Assembly: GCA_022846095.1 (NCBI GenBank)
Contig: AP025583.1
Coordinates: 62,001-126,000 of the forward strand
DNA from: Oscillospiraceae bacterium
GTDB taxonomy: Bacteria; Bacillota; Clostridia; Oscillospirales; Oscillospiraceae
Direction: 5' to 3'
Length of the DNA stretch: 64,000 nucleotides
Position numbers and translations under genes: made by a program. Below, one piece after another: positions 41,102 through 49,067 of this stretch (position 1 is the stretch's first letter; every line of letters starts with the position of its first letter). Below the pieces are notes generated by a model. It had not been told where the DNA came from. It did no database searches and saw only the letters and a list, made by a program, of their open reading frames with translations.

Positions 41102-41275
41102 GCAGCGGCAGATTTCATTTTGACGGGGCGGCGGAAAACTGTCTCCGCGCGGCGGACGAAATCCGTGATAATGTTCAGAAAGCGGGGGCGAAACCGGGCG
41201 GAATTGTGCGAATCCATGATACCGCTGCCATTCCTCACTTTTTTTGAAATTTAAAGTGCATTTTGTATGGCCGTT

Positions 41276-41284
41276 TGATATAAT
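41276..41284 (+). promoter_or_regulatory. extended -10 of the glmU-like/prs operon
   Basis: TGATATAAT lies 42 bp upstream of the GlmU-like ATG. The -35 is weak. There is nothing else in 41102-41275. Confidence 0.5.
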
Positions 41285-41325
41285 CAAAGTGAAATTAACG
41301 CTGACATAAGGAGTGTGACGCGCGG

Positions 41326-42519
41326 ATGGAGCCTGTGGGCGCTATCGTGTTTCTTCCCCGGGAGGGGTCCGGCGCTTCCCCCATGCTGGAGGACCTGCTC
41401 TTCGCACCGGCGGCGGTCTGGCTGGCCGAGGCGTTGAAGGCGGCGGGGGTGGAGCGTTTCTTTGTGGTCTGCCAGGACGGGGACCGCGCGCGGGCCGAGG
41501 CCTGCTTCCCCCAGGGCAGCCAGTTCGTCACCGACGGCACCGCCGACGCCATGGAGCGCCTGCTCGCCTTCCTGGACGAGCGGGAGGGCAAGGCCGCCGT
41601 CTTTACCCGGCCCGTGCTGCTCTCCGCCGCCGCGGCGCGGCAGCTGGTGACCGGCTCCGCCCTGCCCGCGGGGCGGGCCGAGACCGGGGCCTGCCGCGTC
41701 TCCGCCGCCGCCCTGGCCGGGGCCCTGCGGGCGGGCAGGGGCTTTGAGGAGGCGCTGACCGCCGAGGCCGACAAGCAGTGCGGCGACTGCGTGTGGTTCC
41801 AGGGCGCGGCCATCCTGCGCCGGGACAGCGACCACCGCATGGAGGCCGAGGCCAGGGCCAAGGACATCAGCGTGCGCCGCCTGATGGACGCGGGCGTGCG
41901 CATCATGGACCCCAACACCGTGTACGTGGACCCCACCGTGCGGGTGGGCGCGGGCACGGTGCTGCTGCCGGGCACCATCCTGCGGGGGGCCACCGCCATC
42001 GGCCAAAACTGCGAGATCGGCCCCAACAGCATGATCCGGGACTGCATTGTGGGCGACGGCGTGACGGTGAACGCCTCCCAGCTCAATGAGAGCACCGTGG
42101 ACGCGGGCGCCAGGATCGGGCCCTTCGCCTATATCCGGCCCCACTGCCACGTGGGCCGGGACGTGAAGGTGGGCGACTTTGTGGAGCTGAAGAACTCCAC
42201 CATCGGGGACGGGACGAAGATCTCCCACCTCACCTACGTGGGGGACGCCGACGTGGGGGGGCACGTGAACTTCGGCTGCGGCACCGTCACGGTGAACTAC
42301 GACGGCGCGTCCAAGTTCCGCACCGCCATCGGCGACCACGCCTTCATCGGCTGCAACACCAACCTGGTGGCCCCGGTGACCGTGGGCGAGGGGGCCTACA
42401 CCGCCGCGGGCAGCACCATCACCGACGACGTGCCCGCCGACAGCCTGGCCATCGCCAGGGCCCAGCAGGTGGTCAAAAAGCAGTGGGCCGCCAAGCGCCG
42501 CGCCCGCAGAAGCAAGTAG
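41326..42519 (+). CDS. GlmU-like acetyltransferase with degenerate pyrophosphorylase domain
   Basis: This 397-residue protein has residues about 190-397 forming an intact left-handed beta-helix acetyltransferase of GlmU type: IMDPNTVYVDPTVRVGAG, IGPFAYIRPHCHVGRDVKVG, ISHLTYVGDADVGGHVNFG with the catalytic His, and VTVNYDGASKFRTAIGDHAF. The N-terminal 185 residues should be the uridyltransferase domain but lack the GxGTRMxS loop (here FLPREGSGASPMLEDLL) and other nucleotide-binding motifs. I infer GlcN-1-P acetyltransferase activity only. Like Bacillus gcaD it precedes prs. Confidence 0.8.
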   Translation: MEPVGAIVFLPREGSGASPMLEDLLFAPAAVWLAEALKAAGVERFFVVCQDGDRARAEACFPQGSQFVTDGTADAMERLLAFLDEREGKAAVFTRPVLLSAAAARQLVTGSALPAGRAETGACRVSAAALAGALRAGRGFEEALTAEADKQCGDCVWFQGAAILRRDSDHRMEAEARAKDISVRRLMDAGVRIMDPNTVYVDPTVRVGAGTVLLPGTILRGATAIGQNCEIGPNSMIRDCIVGDGVTVNASQLNESTVDAGARIGPFAYIRPHCHVGRDVKVGDFVELKNSTIGDGTKISHLTYVGDADVGGHVNFGCGTVTVNYDGASKFRTAIGDHAFIGCNTNLVAPVTVGEGAYTAAGSTITDDVPADSLAIARAQQVVKKQWAAKRRARRSK

Positions 42520-42582
42520 CGCCCCCCGCACGGCGGGTTTATATCTGATAGAACGTATCATGATTTTGTGAGGGATGTAGAA

Positions 42583-43539
<957 letters not shown>

Positions 43540-43553
43540 CACCACATACAAGG

Positions 43554-43588
43554 ACAGGGGCGGGGCGTCGGCCCCGCCCCTGTTTTGT
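43554..43588. terminator. bidirectional terminator
   Basis: ACAGGGGCGGGGC 43554-43566, loop GTCG, GCCCCGCCCCTGT 43571-43583, TTTTGT. It lies between the convergent prs and hydrolase genes. Confidence 0.9.
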
Positions 43589-44512
43589 CTAGTCCGGCGC
43601 GCACAGGAGGGTGTTGAATTTGTCCGCCTCGCTCCACTGGGGGAAGTGGCAGGAGCGCTCGAACCAGTGCAGCCGCTTGGGGGACGTGAGGCTCTCGTAA
43701 TACGCCGCCAGCAGCTCGGAGGGGACGTGGCGGTCGTGGCGGCCCTCCAGAAAGACCACCGGAGCGCCGAAGGAGGTGACGGGCGTGAAATCCACGCCCA
43801 TCAGCTCGGGCCACAGCCGCCGGATGGACTGCAGGGCGCCCTTCTCCCGGTTCAGCAGATCCCGCAGACTGTACCCGGGGGAAAAGAGGAAGGCCTTGAC
43901 CAGCTTGTTGTAGCTGGAACAGCCGTAGAGCGAAGCGCCGTATTTGACCACCCGCCTGGTCACAAACAGCAGATCGTCCAGCCAGTCCTCCCCCGTGTAG
44001 GCGGGGTCGATGCGCTCCAGGCGCTCCAGCGCCCTGTGATCGCCCCGGCGGCGGCACTCGGCCAGGACGTAGCCGTACTGCCGCCGGGCGCCCTCCCGCA
44101 TGTTCACCACCTGGCCGCAGCCAACGTAGGTGTGGATCAGTTCCGGGTGCTGCCGGAGATATTGCAGGCCCAGGACGCTGCCCCAGGAGTGGCCCAGCAG
44201 ATAGAGTTTTTCCTGGTGGAAACGCCGGAGCAGATGGGTTACAATACAGTGCAGGTCGTCCACAAAGGTCTGGATGGTCAGCGGCTCTCCGGGGGAGAAG
44301 GGGTAGTAGGACTTCCCCGCCCCCCGCTGCTCCCACACCGCAACGGTGTAGCGCCCCTCCAGGGCGCGGTTGTAGCGGCGGACCAGGGGGAGCGCCGCGT
44401 CCCCAGGCCCTCCGTGGAGGTAGAGCAGCAGCGGCAGACCCTCCCTCTGCGCGCGCAGGGAGAGGAACTGGGGGCGGCCGTTGACATCCAGGTATCCGGA
44501 TTGGTCGAGCAT
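43589..44512 (-). CDS. alpha/beta hydrolase, proline iminopeptidase-like
   Basis: This 307-residue S33-type hydrolase has the oxyanion motif LYLHGGPGDAALP near residues 31-43, YTVAVWEQRGAGKSY, nucleophile elbow LLGHSWGSVLG near 105-115, acid EGRHDRHVP and His in SCHFPQWSE near the C-terminus. It probably cleaves N-terminal Pro or similar amides, but specificity is not readable. ATG 44512 has GAAGGGAG upstream. It is antiparallel within the prs-pth backbone. Confidence 0.88.
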   Translation of the reverse strand: MLDQSGYLDVNGRPQFLSLRAQREGLPLLLYLHGGPGDAALPLVRRYNRALEGRYTVAVWEQRGAGKSYYPFSPGEPLTIQTFVDDLHCIVTHLLRRFHQEKLYLLGHSWGSVLGLQYLRQHPELIHTYVGCGQVVNMREGARRQYGYVLAECRRRGDHRALERLERIDPAYTGEDWLDDLLFVTRRVVKYGASLYGCSSYNKLVKAFLFSPGYSLRDLLNREKGALQSIRRLWPELMGVDFTPVTSFGAPVVFLEGRHDRHVPSELLAAYYESLTSPKRLHWFERSCHFPQWSEADKFNTLLCAPD

Positions 44513-44550
44513 GGCGCTCACTCCCTTCTAGTGGATTACAGGGCCTCTTT

Positions 44551-44579
44551 ATCATAGCATGGGAACGAAATTCTTTCAA
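44551..44579 (-). promoter_or_regulatory. promoter of the hydrolase gene
   Basis: The minus strand reads TTGAAA-N17-TATGAT, about 40 bp upstream of ATG 44512. Confidence 0.65.
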
Positions 44580-44592
44580 CGAGGTGGACCGT

Positions 44593-45186
44593 TTGTTTGG
44601 CATGAATAGGGAAAAGGGCGGGGTTCAGTGGCTGGTGGTGGGCCTGGGCAACGTGGGCGAAGAGTACGAGGGCACCCGCCACAACGTGGGCTTCCGGGTG
44701 GCGGACGAGCTGGCCGAGCGCGGGCATGTGCCCATCCAGAAGCTCAAGTACCGCGCCCTCACCAACACCTGCGAGGTGGCCGGGGTGAAGGTGCTGCTGA
44801 TGAAGCCGGTGACCTATATGAACCTGTCCGGCGAGGCCGTGCGGCAGGCCGCCGACTTCTACAAGATCCCCCCGGAGCGGGTGCTGGTGATCTCCGACGA
44901 CGTGGCCCTGCCCGTGGGCAAGTTGCGCGTGCGTAAAAACGGCTCCGCCGGGGGGCACAACGGCCTGAAAAACATCATTTTGCACCTGGGCTGCGACTGT
45001 TTCCCCCGGGTCAAGCTGGGGGTGGGGGAGAAGCCCCACCCGGACTACGACATGGCCGACTGGGTGCTGGGCAAATTCTCCGGAGAGGATAAAAAGGCCG
45101 TGGACGCCGCCGTCAAGCGGGCCGCCGACGCGGTGGAGTGCATCCTCGAAAAAGGCTTGGAAAAAGCCATGAACAAATTCAATTAG
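44593..45186 (+). CDS. pth: peptidyl-tRNA hydrolase
   Basis: This 197-residue enzyme recycles peptidyl-tRNA. It has LVVGLGNVGEEYEGTRHNVG with the catalytic His, MKPVTYMNLSGEAVRQAADF, VISDDVALPVGKLRVRKNGS, and AGGHNGLKNIILHLG. The start is uncertain: TTG 44593 is 5 nt after GAGGTGG, while ATG 44602 is 14 nt away. Full length. Pth normally sits between prs and mfd in Firmicutes; here a foreign-looking module follows it. Confidence 0.95.
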   Translation: MFGMNREKGGVQWLVVGLGNVGEEYEGTRHNVGFRVADELAERGHVPIQKLKYRALTNTCEVAGVKVLLMKPVTYMNLSGEAVRQAADFYKIPPERVLVISDDVALPVGKLRVRKNGSAGGHNGLKNIILHLGCDCFPRVKLGVGEKPHPDYDMADWVLGKFSGEDKKAVDAAVKRAADAVECILEKGLEKAMNKFN

Positions 45187-45195
45187 GAGCGTGCC

Positions 45196-45948
45196 ATGAG
45201 AGACTGGATCACGACCCACGCGCGGGCGGCCTACTGGATCTGGGTGGCGCTGAGCCTGCCCGTCGTGGCGCTGCTGCGGGCGGGGGGCTTTACGTTTCCG
45301 GCAATCTACGCGGTGTGCCTGTGCTGGATCGCGGGAGGCTGGTTCCTTATCAACTTCGGCGTCTCCAGACGCCTGCGCGCCGCCGTTCGGACACTGGAAC
45401 AGGACTGCGACCCGGAGCCCCTGCTGGAGCTGTGCCGGACGGTGACGGCACAGAACCCCAAAAGCGTCATCTACCGCTTGGATGGGGGCCTGGCCCTCCT
45501 CCTCCTGGGCAGGCGGGAGGAGGCCGCGGCGGAGCTGGCCGGGCTGGAGGACAACCGGCGCATTTGGAAGAATTCCTCCATGGCGCTGAGCTACTGCTCC
45601 TGCCGGCTCGACCTGGCGGAGGATTTGGAGGAGGCCGCCGCCTGGCTGGACCGCATGGAGGCGCACGCGGACAAAAAGCCCGCCACCGCCCGGATGCTGG
45701 AGGGGCAGCGCGCCTGCCTGGCCCTGCGCCGGGGGGAGACGCAGGGGCTGGAGCCCATCTTCCTGGCCGCGCTGGAGCGGGCCGCCACCGCCCGGATGCA
45801 GGTGGCGTGGCGCTGGGAGCTGGCCGCCCTCTGCCGCATGGAGGGCCGGGAGGCCGAGGCGCGGGAGCACCTGGAGTACGTGGCGGCGCACGGGAACAAG
45901 CTGTACATGAAGGCCGGGGCGGAAAGGCTGCTGGCGCAGCTCGGATAG
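45196..45948 (+). CDS. membrane-anchored TPR-like protein
   Basis: This 250-residue protein has two N-terminal hydrophobic segments (about 10-27 and 31-53). A helical repeat body follows with TPR-like periodicity: LLELCRTVTAQNPKSVIYRL, LALLLLGRREEAAAELAGLE, CRMEGREAEAREHLEYVAAH. The function is unknown; such proteins often scaffold envelope complexes. It starts 9 bp after pth and is followed by vanW, so it is part of the inserted module. Confidence 0.75.
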   Translation: MRDWITTHARAAYWIWVALSLPVVALLRAGGFTFPAIYAVCLCWIAGGWFLINFGVSRRLRAAVRTLEQDCDPEPLLELCRTVTAQNPKSVIYRLDGGLALLLLGRREEAAAELAGLEDNRRIWKNSSMALSYCSCRLDLAEDLEEAAAWLDRMEAHADKKPATARMLEGQRACLALRRGETQGLEPIFLAALERAATARMQVAWRWELAALCRMEGREAEAREHLEYVAAHGNKLYMKAGAERLLAQLG

Positions 45949-45976
45949 GGACGAAACGGGCAGGGGGGTGGACAAA

Positions 45977-46807
45977 ATGGCGCGGCGGAAGCTCTTTTGC
46001 AGGCGGAACAGGCTGTGCTACCGCATCTCCCTGCGCAAGGAGTACCTGCTCCGGGATCTGAAAACCCTCTTTTCCCGGGAAACCTACGCCCGCGCCCGCC
46101 GGGCCGAGCCGCTGCCCGCCCTGGTGAAGGGCCACCGCTCCGCCATGCTGCGCCGCCTGCACGGGGTGGACATGGGCCTTCAACAAAACAAGGTGCGCAA
46201 TCTGGCCCTGGCGGGGGAAACCATCAACGGCGTGGTGATTGCCCCGGGGGAGAGCTTCTCCTTCTGGGGGCTGGTGGGGCCGCCCACGGCCCGGCGGGGC
46301 TACCTGCCCGGGCTGGCCATCGCCGGGGCCAAGCTCACCTCCGCCCCCGGCGGCGGGCTGTGCCAGCTGGCCAACCTGATCCACTGGCTGGTGCTCAACA
46401 GCCCCCTCACCGTCACCGAGCTGCACCACCACTCCGACGCCCTCTTCCCCGACGAGCGGCGGCGGGTGCCCTTCGGCACGGGCACGTCGGTCTTTTACAA
46501 GCATATTGACTACCAGTTCAAAAACACCACCGATCAGGCGGTGCAGCTGCTGATCTGGCAGGAGGGGGAGGACCTGTGCGGCGAGCTGCGCGCACAGCGC
46601 CCCTTCCCCCTGCGGTACAGGATCGTGGAGGAGGGCAGCCGCTACGTGGAGGAGGCGGACGGCTGGTACCGGGTCAGCCGGGTGTGGCGGGAGGCCGTGG
46701 ACCGGGCCACCGGGGAACGGCTGGGGCGGGAGCTGGTGCTGGACAACCACTCCAGGGTGCTCTTCGACCCGGCGCTCATCCCGGCGGACGAGATAGGGGC
46801 GGTGTAG
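45977..46807 (+). CDS. VanW family protein
   Basis: This 276-residue protein has the VanW domain at about 55-245: HGVDMGLQQNKVRNLALAGE, GVVIAPGESFSFWGLVGPPT, GAKLTSAPGGGLCQLANLIH, LHHHSDALFPDERRRVPFGT. VanW accompanies some vancomycin-resistance operons, but its biochemistry is unknown. There is no signal peptide, and the N-terminus is strongly basic (MARRKLFCRRNRLCYR). No vanH/A/X genes are nearby. It is followed without gap by the adenylation-domain gene, which suggests a shared envelope role. ATG 45977 is preceded by AGGGGGG. Confidence 0.88.
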   Translation: MARRKLFCRRNRLCYRISLRKEYLLRDLKTLFSRETYARARRAEPLPALVKGHRSAMLRRLHGVDMGLQQNKVRNLALAGETINGVVIAPGESFSFWGLVGPPTARRGYLPGLAIAGAKLTSAPGGGLCQLANLIHWLVLNSPLTVTELHHHSDALFPDERRRVPFGTGTSVFYKHIDYQFKNTTDQAVQLLIWQEGEDLCGELRAQRPFPLRYRIVEEGSRYVEEADGWYRVSRVWREAVDRATGERLGRELVLDNHSRVLFDPALIPADEIGAV

Positions 46808-48082
46808 ATGCTGCTGGAACAGATCCGGGAGAATGGCGCCCGGCTGGGGGACAGGCCCGCCCTGTGCGCGGGCGGGCAGGCCCTGGCCTGGGGGGATTTG
46901 TGGCCGGAGGTGGAAAAACGGGCCCGTACCCTGGCGGAGGGGACGGGCCCGGTCTTCGTGGAGGCGGCGCGGCGGGTGGACACGCCGGTGGAGTTCCTGG
47001 CCTGCCTGCGCTGCGAGCGGCCCTACGTGCCCCTGGACCCGGAGGCGCCCGCGGCCCGGCGGGCGGAGATCCGGCGCATGGCGGAGGGGCTTACCCTCCC
47101 GGCCGGGACGGCCTACGTGATGTTCACCTCGGGCAGCACCGGGGTGCCCAAGCCCGTGCCCATCACGGTGGGCAACCTGGAAAATTTCCTGGGCTGGGCC
47201 GCCGCGCTGCCCGGCGCTTCGGCGGCGGGGGGCGTGTGCGTGGGGGCCGCGCCCTACTCCTTCGACCTGTCGGTGGCCGACCTGTACCTCTCCCTGCTGT
47301 GGGGGGGCACCCACGTGGGGCTGACGGGGGAGGAGAAGGGGGACTTTTCCGCCCTCTTCCGGCGGCTGGAGGCCAGCGGCGGCACCTTTTTGGCCGCGAC
47401 CCCCTCCTTCCTGCGGCTGTGCCTGCTGGACAGGGGGTTTCACCGGGGGCTGCTGCCCCGGCTGGAGACGGTCTTCTCCTGCGGGGAGGAGCTGCCCCCC
47501 GGGACGGCGGCGCGGCTGCTGGAGCGCTTCCCCGGCCTCACCCTGCTCAACGCCTACGGCCCCACCGAGGCCGCCTGCGCCGTGTGCGCGGCCCAGATCA
47601 CCCCGGAGCTGTGCGGGCGGGCGCGCCTGCCCGTGGGGCGGCGGGTTGCGGGGGCGGTGGACATTTCGGTGGAACATGGGGAAATCCTACTGCGGGGCGG
47701 GAGTATCTCCCCGGCCTGGGGCCCGGTGTACGCCACCGGGGACCGGGGGTACTGGGAGGACGGGGAGCTCTACTGCGCCGGGCGGCTGGACGACCAGATC
47801 AAGTACAAGGGCTACCGCATCGAGCCGGGGGAGATCGAACGGGCCCTGGAGGCCCTGCCCGGCGTGGAGCGGGCGGCGGTGCTGCCCCGGCGGGACCGGG
47901 CGGGCCGGGTGCTGGGCCTGCGGGCCTTCTACGAGGGGACGGCGGAGCCGGCGCAGCTTTCCGCGGCGCTGGCCGGGCGCCTGCCGGGGTACATGGTGCC
48001 CGGCCAGTGGCGGCGCCTGCCGCGCCTGCCCCTGAACCCCAACGGGAAAATTGACCGGAACGGACTGGAGGGAGCGAATTGA
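46808..48082 (+). CDS. DltA-like amino-acid adenylation protein
   Basis: This 424-residue AMP-forming enzyme has core motifs A3 VMFTSGSTGVPKPV near 105-118, A5 LNAYGPTEAAC near 247-257, A7 YATGDRGYW, A8 GRLDDQIKYKGYRIEPGEIE and A10 NPNGKIDR. It is shorter than DltA (about 500), with a reduced N-terminal subdomain. It should activate an amino acid or small acid and load it on the adjacent carrier protein. DltB and DltD are not present nearby, so D-alanylation is not established. It starts directly after the vanW stop. Confidence 0.85.
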   Translation: MLLEQIRENGARLGDRPALCAGGQALAWGDLWPEVEKRARTLAEGTGPVFVEAARRVDTPVEFLACLRCERPYVPLDPEAPAARRAEIRRMAEGLTLPAGTAYVMFTSGSTGVPKPVPITVGNLENFLGWAAALPGASAAGGVCVGAAPYSFDLSVADLYLSLLWGGTHVGLTGEEKGDFSALFRRLEASGGTFLAATPSFLRLCLLDRGFHRGLLPRLETVFSCGEELPPGTAARLLERFPGLTLLNAYGPTEAACAVCAAQITPELCGRARLPVGRRVAGAVDISVEHGEILLRGGSISPAWGPVYATGDRGYWEDGELYCAGRLDDQIKYKGYRIEPGEIERALEALPGVERAAVLPRRDRAGRVLGLRAFYEGTAEPAQLSAALAGRLPGYMVPGQWRRLPRLPLNPNGKIDRNGLEGAN

Positions 48083-48369
48083 TACCCGAGGCGCGCATAC
48101 AAGAGATCATCGCCGGGGCCTGCGGCACCCGGGAGGCCCTGGAGCCGGGGCTCGACCTGGTGGAGCGGGGGTGGATGGACTCGCTGGCCCTGATTACCCT
48201 GCTGGAGGAGCTGGAGGATCTGGGAGTGGAGATCCAGCCCACCCGGGTGCCGGGGGACGCTTTCCGCACCGTGGAGGGCATTGTGGCCCTCTGCCGGGCG
48301 GCGGAGGGGGATGCGGGGCCGTCCCTTTCTCAGGCGTGCCCGACAAAGTCTGATTTGGAGCACACATAG
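48079..48369 (+). CDS. DltC-like acyl/peptidyl carrier protein
   Basis: This 96-residue protein has the phosphopantetheine site WMDSLALITLLEELEDLG (Ser near residue 35) and flanking acidic helices typical of DltC-type carriers. About 15 C-terminal residues (SLSQACPTKSDLEHT) look non-native and may reflect read-through near a junction. TTG 48079 overlaps the adenylation gene (TTGA), with GGAGGGAG upstream. It is the partner of the preceding enzyme. Confidence 0.85.
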   Translation: MIPEARIQEIIAGACGTREALEPGLDLVERGWMDSLALITLLEELEDLGVEIQPTRVPGDAFRTVEGIVALCRAAEGDAGPSLSQACPTKSDLEHT

Positions 48370-48873
48370 ATGGATTACACAGATTTGATAGATCCGGAGC
48401 TGAAACGCATCGCAAGGAGGATCCCCTATCATAAGTTCATGATAAGGACGGCAAATATCTATCAAATGCTCGCTTTAAAGCTGACGAGGATTCCAAGGGG
48501 AATCAAGTGCAAACAGCTGATAGTGCGGGAAAACAGCGGGTTGCCGCTAAGCGTCGCACTGTACGAGCCTGCCGCAGCGGCGGATAAGCTTCCGTGCCTG
48601 CTCTACATGCATGGCGGCGCGTTCAGTTACAAGGCGTCCTCCTACCATAAAAAGCTCGCCTGCACCTATGCATTGGAAGCAAACTGCAGGGTGGTCTTCC
48701 CGGATTATCATTTGCTGCCTGGGCATCCATATCCGGCGGCATACCGGGAAGTAATGTCCGTATATCGGTGGCTGTCGGAGCATGCGGAAAGCCTGCGTAT
48801 TGACAAAGCATTGATCGGAGTGGCCAGACAAGAATCGCGCAATATAACATTGGGAAAAGGCTTTTATTTTTGA
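48370..48873 (+). pseudogene. truncated alpha/beta hydrolase (HSL/esterase-type) fragment
   Basis: This 167-residue product matches the N-terminal half of an alpha/beta-hydrolase_3 esterase. The oxyanion motif LLYMHGGAFSYKASSYHKKL is present near 78-97, and VVFPDYHLLPGHPYPAAYRE follows near 110-129. At RIDKALIGVA, where GDSAGG should follow, the sequence diverges into ARQESRNITLGKGFYF and stops. So the nucleophile, Asp and His are absent. The DNA is more A+T rich than the flanks. The ATG follows the carrier-protein stop without a gap. It is probably the remnant of a fourth module enzyme, broken by deletion. Confidence 0.75.
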
Positions 48874-48957
48874 AAAGATGCTTCAACAGTGGAGACAAGC
48901 CCCGGGCCTGAGCCCCCAAAGGGGGCGGCTCCCCCACAGGCGGCGGCCCCCTTGCGC

Positions 48958-48986
48958 TTGACGGCGGCGGGGGAGGGCGCTATAAT
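48958..48986 (+). promoter_or_regulatory. promoter of mfd
   Basis: TTGACG-N17-TATAAT, about 81 bp upstream of the mfd ATG. The segment 48874-49067 is otherwise non-coding. Confidence 0.75.
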
Positions 48987-49067
48987 AAATATTCCAACCG
49001 CTTCCATCCGCCCGGGCGGCTTTCTGCGCCCGTAGCTTCCAATATTTTCTAAATGGAGGGGAAGACC

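Noticed and set aside
45196-48369. complete vancomycin-resistance or dlt operon
   Set aside because: VanH/A/X, VanR/S, DltB and DltD are all absent; only VanW and DltA/DltC-like proteins are present.
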